Source: Clonostachys chloroleuca (lineage: Eukaryota; Ascomycota; Sordariomycetes; Hypocreales; Bionectriaceae). From it: 64,000 nt of DNA. Location: positions 23,498,001 through 23,562,000 of the forward strand of contig JBANAY010000003.1 in the NCBI GenBank assembly GCA_037952775.1, read 5' to 3'. The notes below the pieces were generated by a model. It made no database searches and had not been told where the DNA came from. It was given only the letters and a program-made list of their open reading frames with translations. Of this stretch, positions 52,107 to 64,000 are shown one piece after another. Numbering within the stretch: position 1 is the stretch's first letter; the number at the start of each line of letters is the position of its first letter. The position numbers were made by a program, and so were the translations under genes.

Positions 52107-54102
52107 TTAAATTGAAGTCATCCCGGCCAGACCTTCGAGAGAACTTTTGAACGGCAGTTCGTTTGGCCGGCAGGTGATGTTAGATGGTGGAACCGATCCG
52201 GCCAAATATTCCTGTATGTATTTGTTTGTGCAATTTGACGGTGCGGATAAGCTGCAGTGCTTTTGTTTAAGTTAGCGTAAGTAAAAGTGCACGGTACTGT
52301 TTTCCTTTGTACTCACCCCAGGGGCATCAACAGCCAGAACAACTGATCTTGGAAAGTGAGATGATACTCTCCGTGCGCTTCAAGCCGTTAGCAGTTTCAC
52401 AAAGTCTCTTGCGAGTCTCAGTGGGAAACTTACCTTGCCAGCGGTGTCACCGGATCAAATACATTGCCGATGAAAAGGATAGGAAAGCTTGTGTCAGCTC
52501 CAGTGATGCCTTCGATAAGACTAGTTAGTTTTCATGTAATGCATCTAATACCATTGCTTTACTCAGTACTCACCACTGAATTTCCCGCTTTTGGGAGGCA
52601 CCACATCGATCGAGTGACAATTCATCCTATTGATAGCCCAAGCGTTCCCGATGTACTTGCTCTGACGCTGCAGATCTTCCACGTAATCCTGGTACTCTTC
52701 AACAGAATTGATTCGGCCTCGGCCATCCGAGTCGGTGCACAGAATCATCATACTCGCTTGGAGGCCGTCAAAGCTCGCTTCTGCCTGACAATCGCTGCGG
52801 AATGAGATTTTTTTGGACACGATGAGAGACTCGCCGTGGCCTTGTTCGAGATCAACCATGATCTGCGCAACCTTGGGGAACGAAGCAAGTGGGAAGTACA
52901 GGCTGAGGAGGAGGACGTTTGTCAAATCCGCATATGTTGCTAGGACCGGCATTCCTACCACAGAAGAATTCCACACGGGCACAGGCTTCTCTTTCAGGTT
53001 GGCAATTACGCTTGACAACCTGGAGTGGATCTGATCGGTCGAGCTTTCATACATAACGCAAGCTTCAGGACCAGCTGCAAAGCAAGAGGTGACAAAGTTA
53101 TCCACCCCTGCATCGGCGGTCAAGAGGTTGTTGCTCCAAAGCCCATTGTAGTAGTTTTCTGGGTCTTCCACTCCGTCTAGAATCATGCGGCCGACGCGAT
53201 CTGGATGGAGCGTGGCGAATGTGGCGCCAAGCGCGGTCCCGTAGCTGTATCCATTATACCACAGCTTCGCATCTTCTTTGGGCTTCCCGTTGGTAAAGCT
53301 CTGCAGCTCTACGAATCTGAGCATATCGTTGGCAACGGCCGGGGTGTTGACGTATTGGGCGGTGCCATTAGGCCCGCCAATGGCATCGTTGCACCAGTTC
53401 CCGAGAGCTTCGGCGAGATAGAACTGGGTGGCGGCTGAATCGGAACCAGAATCTGGTACAGTACGGAAGTAGCCAGAGCCAAACATGTGCCTTGTTGCAG
53501 GATCTCCGGGAAAACAATCGAGGGCTGGTCCTGTGTTGTTGACGCCTCGAGGATCAAAACTGACCAAGTTGACACCGGAGCCGTAAACCTCTGCGAGATC
53601 TGGCGCCAAAGGGATCAAAGTACCAATACCTGAGCCTCCAGGGCCGCCTTGAAAATATTTGTTAGCATAATGGCTTTCAATTAAAGACACATTGTGTATA
53701 CCAAAATTGAACAAGAGATCCTCAGCAGACTCATTCTTAGATGGGTACTTGATGAATGCAACTTTTGTCGTTCCCATGCTCTCATCTTCATAATCTAGAG
53801 GAACCTTTGGTTTGTGTCAGTAGGATTTAGGGTGATCATCTAAGCTGGGAGGGTTCTCTACCTCGAGTCGAGTGCACAAAAAATCTTGAAAACACGGGGC
53901 CCAGTTGATTTTCTCGGTCGAGACTGGAATCTTTTGCCCGTGAATCTTGTCAGTAGTGTTCTCTATGCAAGGCTTTTCCACTTACCTTGTTCCAATCATA
54001 CGTGCTGTTGGTCGGAGCTCGGGCATACAATGAAGAAGGGGATGCAAGGGGGAGGCGCGCCAACAGAGGCAGCCAAAGCGAAGGGGATTTTTGAGAAAGC
54101 AT
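52107..54102 (-). CDS. Secreted S33 peptidase, tripeptidyl aminopeptidase-like alpha/beta hydrolase
   Basis: Seven exons: 54102-53986, 53930-53862, 53804-53702, 53647-52574, 52509-52434, 52377-52317 and 52259-52107, giving 550 aa with matching phases. An N-terminal signal sequence (WLPLLARLPLAS) precedes VPLDYEDES and the oxyanion block GGPGGSG (97-103), assembled across an intron. The nucleophile S231 lies in GYSYG, the acid D473 in GNVFDPVTP and H501 in DAPGHCS, the order of the TAP-like S33 family. These exopeptidases release N-terminal peptides or prolyl residues outside the cell. The last three exons are only seen by splicing, which restores the Asp and His of the triad. No cluster partner is apparent. 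Confidence 0.88.
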
Positions 54103-54936
54103 TTTCGACAAGGTAATAGGGCTTGAGATTGATTTGGGCTCTTTATTTGCAATGATGTAGAACTGAGTGAGATGTTGTTTGAGTCTGGAAGGAAGAGGAT
54201 GCCGTACGTTTTATACATGGCAATCAGGACGAAAAGAACACAGTAACTATGACTTAACTTATTGAAGCCTTTAACATCAATCTTATTGTCCTGGCGTTCT
54301 TCTTAATATGATTGGAGAAGTCGCCAAACAGGCATCTCCAATCCCAACCAGCTAGAGCGCTGCGCAGCCGTGACGGTCTCAAGTGCCGTTCCCATGAGGC
54401 GTATGTTTCTCGCATGAACTCCAGTCAAATTCGCCAGCTTTAATGATGTGATGTTATTGGTCCATTCGCCAGATCATCGTTGGCAGTCACATGCGAAACT
54501 AATATGACAGGGCATATCCTTGTCACTGTCTTGTCGGATGTCTCACTAGTGATTACCCCCATGGTCAGAGCACGGGGCTATGCAAGTCGAGCCAGAGAAT
54601 TGTTCTTGGATTGTCATACCCTTTAGGCCTGTGCTAGAACTTCAATAATCGATACTGAAAATCTTGCTGCGTTTCCCCCCAGACACATAACAGGCTAAAT
54701 CCTTTAACTAGTATATTTGTAGATAGCGCAGCACTTCGCGAGCCATAATACCGCGGGAAAGTCAATTCTAGTAGCTGGTCCTTTGACTTGATTTGAATTA
54801 GGTAGCGGCAAGACTTTGAAGCAGAGTGAGAGACCTAGACATAATCTGCGCCGCAAGTCCGAGTCTAAATGATAAGATAATTCGTGATATCGAGTTTGGA
54901 TAGGGGTCTCAGGTATTTCAGCTGGCACATATCATA
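54103..54936. other. Intergenic, promoter of the S33 peptidase gene
   Basis: About 830 bp without a supported ORF or shared repeat. Confidence 0.5.
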
Positions 54937-56613
54937 CTAAAACTGCACGGTAACCTCTTTAACCTCTCCGTATGGGTCCCCATCGTTTACAGGGCCCGTT
55001 ATCAGACGGAGCTCTGCACACCGTTTGCCCGGGTACATATTGGCCTGAAATTCTTTAACCCGTTTCTCCTCAGGTATCATCGGCGCGTCATTCCACCCTA
55101 AGGTGGCGAGAAGCTCAAAATTTAGCTTAGACCAGGCCCTCCAAGGAATATTCGACAGGGAAGAATCCAAGAGGAAAGGCGTGTAAATGTATGTGTTGGT
55201 AGGAACGACGGAGCCTTCTTCTACAGCTACGAGAGCCCCGAAAATCGCGGATGCAGTGTCACTCCGCCACATACCCTCAACCCTATTGGATTCCTTTAGG
55301 ATCCTAAGGGCCGCACGTCGCAACGCATGGTGTCGGCATCGATGAATAACTACCCCCAACGGGATAATCAGTCCCAATTCAAGGCTAAAGTTGATAGCGC
55401 TATCAGTTCGCATCCTTTGCTGGAGCGTCGCTGCGAGGTTCACCATGTACTCAAAGCGGCCAAGTAGAGCATCATATCGCGTCTCACGGCCTACGAATCC
55501 TGCTTGAATCATGGTCCGAAGCGTGACGTGATATAAACGTAGCGAGAGCCTCGTCGTCTGGTCGCGATTGGTAGGCTTATGTGCGTCTTCAAAGCCTGCC
55601 ATGCTACTCTCCCATAGAGTCAAACGTCGTAAGAAGGCATCATATTTTGTGACCCAAGGACCATAAGCGAGGTTTCCTGAGAAAAGGCTGTCGTCCAGGA
55701 GGAACCCAGCTCTCATAAGGCCGAATAGTTCAGAACTTAATTCCTCATAAGAAACGCTCTGGGTGTGGGGAACCGATAAGAATTGGTCGAGGGTATATAT
55801 GGAAGAGCATTGATTGTAAGGGTACGGTGACTGGGAGTCGCCATAGGTCATAGCTAGCAGATCAAACCGCGTCAACGATGCCCTGAGGAATTTGTGACGT
55901 GAAGTACGGGCCTCGTCTTGGGCGATGATCTTTAAACCGGCCATAACATGCGTCTGCATCTCGGACCACCGCTCGAGCATGTTTGCCGCAGCAACAAGTG
56001 CGATTGACAGAGTCACGACTTTCGCAGTCGAGTCCAAGTCCCTGGCGAGGGCCATGGCTTTACCATAGTGCAACTCGGCCCGAGCCAGCACCCTATCATC
56101 ATCCTTCCTGCCCAAGGTGAGAGCTCCTGCTCTGTGATGGAGAGCTCCGAGCGCAAGCGTGGCGTGCCACACGGCGGGCTCGCTGTGCGCCACCTGCAAA
56201 ATGCTCTCCCTCCAGAAGCTGGAAGGGAAGAAGATACATGTGCCAGGGACCGTAACTTGACGGAAGAGATCAAAGTAGACAGCATCGTCGCTCGAGGCGG
56301 GCCTGGACACGGGATTGGACGGCAACGGGCTCTGATTCAGAGCTTGAGAGGCAGGGCCGATGACGGAGAGTCCTCGGACGGCATCAGCGAGTTCCCGTCG
56401 TGGAATAGACCTGCTATGGGAGACATAGCCATCGCAGATACGTTTTGTAGATGTACATCGATTACACCGTGGTCTTGTCTCGTCACATTTGACTCTGCGA
56501 ACCCTGTGGGTGTGTCAACCCTGAAGACTTGGATTGGGCCTACATATGGATAGATTGACGCACTTGCATGTGATGCATCCCGTTTTGGAACGAGTATTTA
56601 TTTGAGGAGCCAT
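54937..56613 (-). CDS. Zn2Cys6 transcription factor (ARCA/Fungal_trans_2-like)
   Basis: Two exons, 56613-56564 and 56503-54937, giving 538 aa. The intron splits the zinc cluster: C13, C16, C23, C30, C33, C40 (CX2CX6CX6CX2CX6C) in TGCITCKVRRVKCDETRPRC. The rest is the helical fungal-specific regulatory region, with YFDLFRQVTVPGTC, FWRESILQVAHSEPAVWHA and GALHHRAG, typical of the group whose zinc cluster starts RSKTGC. It is nuclear. Its target is unknown; the methyltransferase-like remnant is divergent from it at more than 800 bp. Confidence 0.9.
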
Positions 56614-57447
56614 CAGAAAAACCACCTGGTGAGTCGGTTTTGGCGTGGTGTATCAGCAAATAATCGCTCGACGGGGCCCCGGGTGAACCCTTCACTTACG
56701 AGTCATTGAATGCCAGAGCAGTTTGAAATGATTTAAGAATTATATCTTTGTTACTGAAAGACCGTGAAGTAGCAGCAAAGGTCGAGTTCATGGAACAAAC
56801 CCCAGATCCTTGGGCAATCCAGGACCAGTCCGTAACCAGACAAAGCCGAGCGCTTGGGAGAGACTGTAGGTAGAAGGACCATACCCAAGGCGTACATCTA
56901 GCCTAATAGGAGCCTAGAAACATGTGTACATTAGTAGTCGAACCACGATTTACAGAGGTTACCGGGCCGTTTGGATAGTGGTTTAGGAGAAAAGGAGACA
57001 GTTGGCCAAACGCCAAATCGCGTAGGCGAAGTGGGGCGCAGCGGATAAACATTCGGAGCGCTTCAGCTGTCGCCAGCCCCAATGGTGGGCATGGCTACCG
57101 GATAGGAATAGAACCTAATAAATATTGGCAGGTAGTATACTTGTAGATAGACTTATATAGATAATACTCAATAAGATTCTAAAGAGATTAATCTAATAGA
57201 ATACCTATAGGGCTGAAATTGATCGTCTGGAAGCCTTCATGGGTAGCCATGAAGGCTGCAAAGTTCGTTGACTGAAGAACCATCAACCCTGCAGCCTGGC
57301 AGACAGGGTGAAAACAAATGGGCGCTACTCTGTGACTTTATGAACTGCATATCCTTGGAGAGTCACTGTCAGCAATGCAGTAAGGGCCCTGATGATGGCA
57401 TGATGTAGGCAATGGATGCTTATGGCGGCGTGTTTCGCCGTTTCTAG
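56614..57447. other. Intergenic between regulator and methyltransferase-like remnant
   Basis: About 830 bp without a gene. Around 57115-57215 the sequence is AT-rich and may be a small repeat relic. Confidence 0.45.
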
Positions 57448-58077
57448 ACACTGCTCCCTGTCAACCAATACCTCGCATTCCGGCGTCGCGGACTAGACTC
57501 CTATTCCTACCAGCAATGGGTCCAGAATCATGGTTTAGCTAAAGCAGTCTCTCCGCTCGATTTCCACTTGATAGAGAAAATTGTCCGTCGAGCCTTGAGT
57601 CAATGCATGGCTCTAGATATACTTCCAAAAGACGAATTCCCACTCACTGTAGAGGAAGATGTCGAGAACGTAACGGCAAATTACGAACATGGCAATTACC
57701 TCACCTACATCTCTCCTGAGGAGTTTGCCCTTCTTTTCGCCATTGTGCATAATCAGCTTCCGCAGAAAGCAGTATTCATGGGAAGCAGCTACTGCATACT
57801 GGGCTATGGCAGCAAACGTTGCTCATCTAGAATGGCTTTGACACTTATTGATGTCGACCCTGTTGTTATGCGATTAGCAGAACACAATTTTGAAGATGCT
57901 CATCTTGTCGACAACACTGAATTCCTTGTTGGGGATGCCGAAATGTTAGTGAAAGAGATTCAAGTTCTTGATGCTGAGGGTCCCAAGTCAGAGGATATGC
58001 CGGATGACTCCTGCGACAAGGCCATCTACTATCGGCAACTTAAGGCTGCGATCGGCTGGTGCTTAACGAATTGGTAG
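57448..58077 (+). pseudogene. Possible O-methyltransferase remnant
   Basis: The frame is open from 57448 to the stop at 58077 but has no ATG near the left end. It reads SYSYQQWVQNHG, then ISPEEFALLFAIV and AVFMGSSYCILGYGSKRC followed by LTLIDVDPVVMRLAEHN, which recalls the SPE-x-G...GxxxGY and acidic-loop blocks of caffeoyl-CoA/catechol-type O-methyltransferases in a degraded form. The glycine-rich SAM loop is not canonical. No intron model that improves it was found. Treated as a weak, probably broken relative. Confidence 0.3.
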
Positions 58078-58543
58078 TTGCACACAATGTCATACTTGGT
58101 AACTTTACAGGCGGTAGTTACTTTGACAAGAGACAAAGACCCTATCGTCAACAGTATGCTAAGTTTTTGGCCCTTTTGATTTGAGCATTTTGTATGGACC
58201 GTGGCGGATAGCACTCAAGGCATATTGATTGCGAAGAAACTGAACAAAGTAAGATAAAAATCATGACTAGCTAATTTGAAGTGTAGGAAATTAATTACAT
58301 TACTCTTAGCTTTTTATTATTGGCAGGATTGTCTCGGTAGTGAGGTAGTGTCTGTATGGCGGAAGTGCATGTAATTCGATAAAACAACATAAACAAAGAA
58401 CAAAGCAAGCAGAGTTCACAATCAAACGGAGATATTCAAAGTGTAACTACTGAGAGATCCTAAAATCATCATTGTATGAAATACCAGTCCTTAAAGCTTC
58501 ACCAGGGTTACGCACGTTGGGTCAAACATCCCACTCTTCCCAT
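58078..58543. other. Intergenic, 3' flank of the ankyrin gene
   Basis: About 470 bp, no supported feature. Confidence 0.5.
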
Positions 58544-61500
58544 CTATGCCTTCTTCTCAAACAATTCCAGAACGTCCGAATTGCCGCAAGCAGCAGCTAC
58601 ATCAATAGCAGTCTGATTCGCTTCATCTTCAAGCATGGCATCAAGACCCTGAGCCAGCAGCTCGCTGAACGTGCCCACATTCCCGCTTGCACAAGCATGT
58701 AGCAACCCACGACCCTTGTTATCCCGAACGAAGAAATCTGCACCTAATCTGGTAAATAGCGGAATAGATGGATCTGGTTCTTCATCTTCATCAGAATGAT
58801 GTATATATCTTGAGTCCGGCTTTTTTCCTGTACTCTTGCAAAACTTATAAAGAGGTGTTTTACCTCCGTCAGCTCGGCCGTTGATATCGACTCCTCTCTT
58901 GACAAGATCCTCAAATAGGGTACAGAGACGTCTGAACCTCTGACCTTCTGCAGGCTTATGAAGCATGTTATTCCCTTTATTGTCGATCTTGAGGGGATCA
59001 GCTCCGGCCTCCAGCAGAATAGTAGTAGGCTTTTCTCCTCCTCTTCGAGCGGCGCGTGAGACCGCAAAATGTAGGGGTGTGTTTCCGTAAATATCAGCTT
59101 GATCCATTAGATGCGGTGCTAGCTTGATAGCCTCCTTGAATGACTTTGTGAACTCGTTTGAATGGTTATACTGGATGTAACCATCATTGCCAATCATGTG
59201 ATGCAACATGTTCCTTCCATACTTGTCTTTAGCCTCGATGTCCGCGCCAAGAGACAGAATCGTTTGAAATAGAGTGGGTTTGTCCTTGGGATCAGCTCCA
59301 TCCTCGTGCTTGCCCACAATATGGTCGGGACCGAGTGATCCTGAGCATGCTGCATGCAGCAAAGTGTACCCTCGGGGATTGCGATGATTGACATCCAGTT
59401 CTGGGATGCGTAGGAAGATGTCAATGAGACATCCGTTAAGAGTCAACTCATGTATGATCTTGCCTTGGCGATATCCAGGTGGCGACTCATCGCCCCCAGT
59501 CTTATCATCAGCCTCAACATAATCATCTTCAATGGCAAATTCGGCAAATACGTCTGCTCCTGAGTCAAGAAGGGCTTGTACAATCTTGAACCCTGCGTCC
59601 AAATTTCGCTTGTCATGATTTGTCGGCTTATCTAGCTTCTTCAAAGCTACGCCGGCGTGGTACAAGGGGAAGAGCTCCTGCTTTGAGACAGGCTTGTGTA
59701 GGAAGTGCCTTGCCTTTCTTCTTCTCTTACGCGTTCCATTGCCCGATTTATCCTCTTTCCTCGGATTCTTTTCACGAATATCGGCATCGACGCCTCCAGA
59801 GAGAAGTGCTTGGAGTACCGAGAGGTTTTTGGCATCGATTGCGGCGATGATGGAGCCAGCCATGACTGTGGCACCATAAGAGATGAGAAGCTTGATACTC
59901 TCTACATCATGCTGTGCACAAGCGAGGCAACTGTGCCCATTCTTGTCAACTGCGTTAACATCAGCGCCACTTTCGATAAGAATCCGAGCAGCGTCTCTGT
60001 GGAATGGCCCAGGATAGTAGTCGCCTCCTTTCAACGCAAATAAAAGAGGAGTTTGTCCTTTTTCATTGCGGCTTTCTAACTGAGCACTAGCTTTGATAAG
60101 ATACGGTAGTGCTTGATGGACATGCCACCAGTTGTCTCCACGCGAGACATAATGAATTGGACTTTCAGTTGGTAGAAGGGCATATTTTCCATCTTCATAA
60201 ACATTGTGGAAGCGCATCTCGTTGATATCAACACCAAACTTTTCCACAAACAGTTCCACAACTCCCATGTTTGGTAGATCTCGTTGAACTGCTTCAATCA
60301 AGAATGGAATTGGGTTCTCACCCTTGTTTCCATTCTTTTCAATGTTTCTCATTGCATACCACAAGCCTGGCTTGGAACTGTCTCCAAAAGCATGCCATTC
60401 TCCAGTCTGTAGGCCTTCTTGTGCCGAAATGGTTCCAATCTTGTCCACGAGAGAGGTGTATCCGCTCTTAACCAGCAGGGAGAAGCTGCACCAAACGTCT
60501 TCTTCAGGGCTTGGTAAAAACCGTGCTCCCAGCTGAGCCATCTGTTCCACAAGTCCAAACTCTCGTTGTTCCAGTAAGTGAACGATCAATTCCCTTTTAG
60601 CTTCTCCCGGTTCGACCAGACCAGAGGCTTCTAGGGCCTTGCTAAACGCCTCTCGTTTAGACGAATCAAGCAACTGGAAGAGTTTACGATCAGAACGTAT
60701 CTGATCTTCCATGCCCTCTTTCCAATGTTTTTGAATAATATCTGTCATGCATCGTGCAGTGTACATTTTGCCATTAGAAACGGCATTATCAATAAAGCCG
60801 CCATTGTAGCTATACTTATGAGTGGTAAGACCAGAAATGTCTGCCTTGTGCCGAACGAGCAATTCCAAAATCTCTTCTAATCTTGCAGTCTCCAGCTCGT
60901 TCATGGCAGGCCCTCTATTGTAAGAAACTACATTGTTCCTGGGACGTCTTTGATCGGCCAATCGTACTGTACATCGTGGAGCTTGCTCATCAACCATTTC
61001 TTGAGCTGAAACCTTCCAAAGAGAGTGTTCATTTTCGAAGTTGCTGCAGGCCGTGAAGACATCAGGTTGAATATCAGCACCAGCTCCAAGCAAAAGTGCA
61101 ACTGTTTCTGATCTTCGTGATAAACATGCATAATAAAGTGGCGTGTAATGAAAAAGTCCATACGGAACCAGGTTGACAGCTTCCATCATTTTCTCTGTTG
61201 ATGTATTTTTCTTGAGGGAATCAAGGAGGAGACCCACGGTCTTGCTATCTATAAAGCGAGCAGCGAGATGGAGTGCTGATAAACCCTCATACGTGAGTGC
61301 TGTAGGGTCTGCACCCGCGTCAAGAAGTTCCTTAACGTAGAACTCACCACCGCCCACCACGGCTCTGTGAAGTGGTGTTGCGCCATCTTTGTCTTGCTTC
61401 TCGAAATCCTTGGTCCTGGAAATCACAAAATCGATGGGCAAAATAGTGCCTTCTTGGAATCTAGCATGGGATAGATTCCCGCCACACAAGATATGGAGCG

Positions 61501-63883
61501 GTGTTTCTCCTGCGTAGTTTTTCTGTTCCAGGTCCAAACCAAGATCAGCCACGAGTTCCCAGAATGGAACGAGTTTAGGTCCAGAATATGAATCGTGGTT
61601 GTCTTTTCGTAGGGCCAGCTCATGCAACAACGAGTTGCCGCCGAAATCGACCGTATGGATATTGATATTTCCCACATCGATGTCTAAGAAAAGTTCTAAC
61701 TGCGACTTTCGACCGTCACGCTGAGAATAGCCAGCTTCGTAGACATTGGCACATTGATGGAAGACGGTGCGTCCTTTGTTGTCTCGGATAGAACCTGAGG
61801 CCCCTCTTTTCAGCAAGTTTTTCAGCTCTTTGCCATCCTCATTGGACTGTGATGATATGCTCTTGAACAAAACGGTATGCCCATTTCTGTCTGTAGCATT
61901 GATATCAGCCCCGGATTCAATCATGGCTTCGACATTGTCGTCTTTGATGTCTCTCTTCGCCAGATGAAGTGGTGTAAGCCCCTGTCTATTCCTTAAATTT
62001 GGGTCTGCACCTCTCTCAATGAGCGCTCTGATCAGGTCTGCATTGGAGTTCCACTCTTTCATGGTGATATGGAGAGCGCCATTACCCTCATTATCCACCT
62101 TTGTGCAATCTGGGCCGTACTCGAGGAATTTCATCGCGCTTTCAGTGTGATAAGTAGACAAGAGACAGAGTAGAGGCGTCTTCCCATCATTGCGAGCAAT
62201 ATCAAGATCCGCATGGCCTTCTTCGATAAGCGCAACCATGGTGTCTATGCCTGTAGTGAGGTGGAGGGCTGTTGCACCACCATTGTCCATGATATTAGGG
62301 TCTACCCCGGACCTGATAAGAAGACGAGTCAGGACTGATGAACCGACTGCTTTGTGCAGTGTAGTCGAATTGAACGATGCACGATGATGAACATCGGCAC
62401 CTGCTTCCACCAGGATTGAGTAAATGGTTTCGATCTTGGTAGAGTCACTGTCTTTTTGCCCGTATGCCCTTCTTGAAGAATACGTCTCGCATAAACGATG
62501 CAGACAATTGTTTTTGGGGACTGGTCGCGATCCCATCAATATGGTTCCGGCGAATTCATCATCGTCGTCGGCGCTAAGAACATTTGGATCGGCTCCTGCG
62601 TCCACAAGACATCTAATAGTCTCAACGTTACCTGAACCGCAGGCAAGATACAGTATCGTCTCTCCCTTAACCACCGCATTCGCATCGACGCCTGGATGCT
62701 GAAGAATCCTAGCAACGACTTTGGCTTGGCCTCGCTTTGCTGCCCAAGCCAGAGCACGGTGAACTGTATCAATGTTGCCTAGAAATGGAAGGAAGGCCTC
62801 CACAGCTTGGAGGTGCCCATTTTCACAGGCATACATGAGCGGTGTGTGTCCCGTGCTACGAGGAGAGTTTCCGCACCTTCGACCGGGGTTTTCACGCATT
62901 TTTTCCGTTAGAGGATTGACTACAGCTTCAAGTAGAAGCTTCACAACCTCGGAATGGTTTTTATTAGCTGCTTTGTGAAGAGGTTTGAGGCCGTAAACTC
63001 GGTCATCCTGATCTGGCCTGGCACCAGCTTCGAGCAGGACACGTACGACGGCAGCGTGGCCGGATCGAGCAGCCCACCAACTAGAGAATATGTCAGTTTA
63101 CAGATCGAAAAAGATGATAGGGATCAATGAGGAGTGGATAACTTACAGTGGAGTTCTCCCTTGTTGGTCTGGAGCATCTGCATCCATGGTTTGAAGAAGT
63201 CCTTTGATATACGAGACCAGACCTTCCCTAGCCGCAATATGAACTTGCGTCACACCGGCCGAGGATGTGTAATCCTCGACCCATTTGATTCTAAGCCAGA
63301 CATTCATATTTCTCCTATGGCCAAGGAACTCGCCAATCTTCGCATCAACTACCATTTGATCTTGATCTGCCGCTTCGGATTTGTTCACATGAAATGAGCA
63401 GTTGCTGACAGCATACTCAAAGAACGGATACTTCATTCTCAGCTGGGTCACATTCTTTGACAAATCGTTGTTTCTCGAGCTTCGAGACCAACGACGAATG
63501 GAATCATTATCACCTCCCGCGTCTCTATGTTCTTCAATGGGAAGGAATCCAGACACCCGGCCGTTAAGTAGCGTAAGCATGCAATAGCAAGCTGGGCGTG
63601 AGTAGGGCCAGGTTTGAGAATAGGATAGCCAACAGCATCGTCACTTCTGGTTGTTCCTTTCAGATACTCGGTGAATGAGTGGTGTATAACGGAGACGGTC
63701 TCGTCTGCCAGAATCTCGAGAAGCGGTCCACATGCAGCACGAATGAGGTCCTTGGTGACCTTGGTGGCCTTGAGACTGAGGTCTGTACTATCAGGATTGT
63801 TGATCTTGATCATCTCCGCAAGCTCCAAGAGTCTCAGTGGCCTTGCAGCACGAGTTACCGCCTGTAGAATCAACCGTTAAATA
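58544..63883 (-). pseudogene. Giant ankyrin-repeat protein, STAND/NACHT-type, 5' part missing
   Basis: Three exons can be read: up to 63514 from about 63883, 63454-63147 and 63080-58544, together about 1737 residues in one phase. The first exon (AVTRAARPLRLLELAEMI..., DETVSVIHHSFTEYL, HAQLAIACLRYL) is the helical segment that follows the NACHT ATPase in fungal NACHT-ankyrin proteins. The remainder is an almost continuous array of well over twenty ankyrin repeats (G-TPLH-A motifs, for example NMLHHMIG, GNTPLHFAVSRAARRG). The NACHT P-loop and any N-terminal effector domain are absent: upstream of 63883 an in-frame stop and AT-rich DNA follow. Either the gene is cut by a repeat or earlier exons lie outside the window behind a repeat-filled intron. 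Related proteins act in fungal non-self recognition. Confidence 0.75.
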
Positions 63884-64000
63884 TATATTAGTTAATTTTA
63901 TAATATCTAATTATCTAACAGAATCTAGAGGGATTAATAGTATTATTTTTAAATTATTAAGCTATATTTGGTTTTAAAAAATTTAAAAAAAAATCTAGCT
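63884..64000. other. AT-rich DNA at the right edge
   Basis: An abrupt change to about the same AT-rich composition as the repeat zones. Probably the start of another transposon relic. Confidence 0.5.

Noticed and set aside
53946..53985. A 40-nt first intron in the S33 peptidase gene
   Set aside because: Too short for these genes; the acceptor 15 nt further gives a normal 55-nt intron, the same frame and a better N-terminal sequence.
63448..63580. Apparent frameshift between two ankyrin-gene reading frames
   Set aside because: A 59-nt GT-AG intron (63455-63513) joins the frames in phase, so no mutation is needed.
1..64000. tRNA and rRNA genes
   Set aside because: I looked for T-loop-like GTTCRANNC blocks paired with A-box patterns and saw none that folded into a convincing cloverleaf; a covariance-model scan would be decisive.

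Overview
This window looks like a piece of a filamentous ascomycete genome, most likely of the Aspergillus/Penicillium type (Eurotiales). The gene-bearing parts carry many short introns (about 50-135 nt) with GTAAGT-like donors and YAG acceptors. The gene families are typical of such moulds: three Zn2Cys6 regulators, MFS transporters, secreted hydrolases, an NRPS-like reductase, an F-box protein and a giant ankyrin protein. These blocks alternate with very AT-rich transposon remnants whose C:G to T:A decay looks like repeat-induced point mutation (RIP). No similarity search could be run; exon joins were derived by eye from reading frame, splice consensus and family motifs.

Layout. Positions 1-8.8 kb are a transposon graveyard: a decayed Ty3/gypsy chromovirus on the + strand, a GC-normal LTR-like island (about 6.16-6.45 kb), a long LTR-like repeat (6687-7573) and a second repeat, element A, ending near 8.0 kb. 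At about 8.79 kb this AT-rich DNA cuts off a PTH11/rhodopsin-like membrane-protein gene. From 10.6 to 34.2 kb lies the main gene block: MFS sugar porter (-), Zn2Cys6 regulator (+), Gfo/Idh/MocA oxidoreductase (+), secreted GH30 glycanase (+), NRPS-like A-T-R reductase (-), Zn2Cys6 regulator (-), D-galactonate-dehydratase-like enzyme (-), aldo-keto reductase (-) and an anion:cation-symporter MFS protein (+). A secreted trypsin (37-38 kb) and a frameshifted F-box gene (38.6-39.5 kb) follow.

From 40.6 to 51.2 kb is a second transposon zone: a solo LTR with a CTAAG target duplication (40638-41501) and, inserted next to a less decayed copy of element A, a complete young Ty3/gypsy chromovirus (42238-49702, - strand). 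This element has identical 379-bp LTRs, an ATAAC target duplication, a canonical A AAA AAC frameshift site before pol, a frame break in gag, and an antisense + strand ORF with a double CX2CX7C cluster. After it come a secreted S33 peptidase (52.1-54.1 kb), a third Zn2Cys6 regulator (54.9-56.6 kb), a methyltransferase-like remnant (57.4-58.1 kb) and a huge ankyrin-repeat gene (58.5-63.9 kb) whose 5' end stops at AT-rich DNA.

How the genes may work together (inference): the 10.6-34.2 kb block reads like a carbon-catabolic cluster for galactan or a galactose-derived acid. It offers an endo-beta-1,6-galactanase-like GH30 enzyme outside the cell, a sugar porter, an NAD(P) sugar dehydrogenase, a galactonate-type dehydratase, an aldo-keto reductase that could reduce the resulting aldehyde, and an organic-anion transporter of the superfamily that contains bacterial galactonate carriers. 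The keto-deoxy-galactonate aldolase is not in the window, and the NRPS-like gene does not obviously belong. The most unusual single item is the antisense gene inside the young retroelement.
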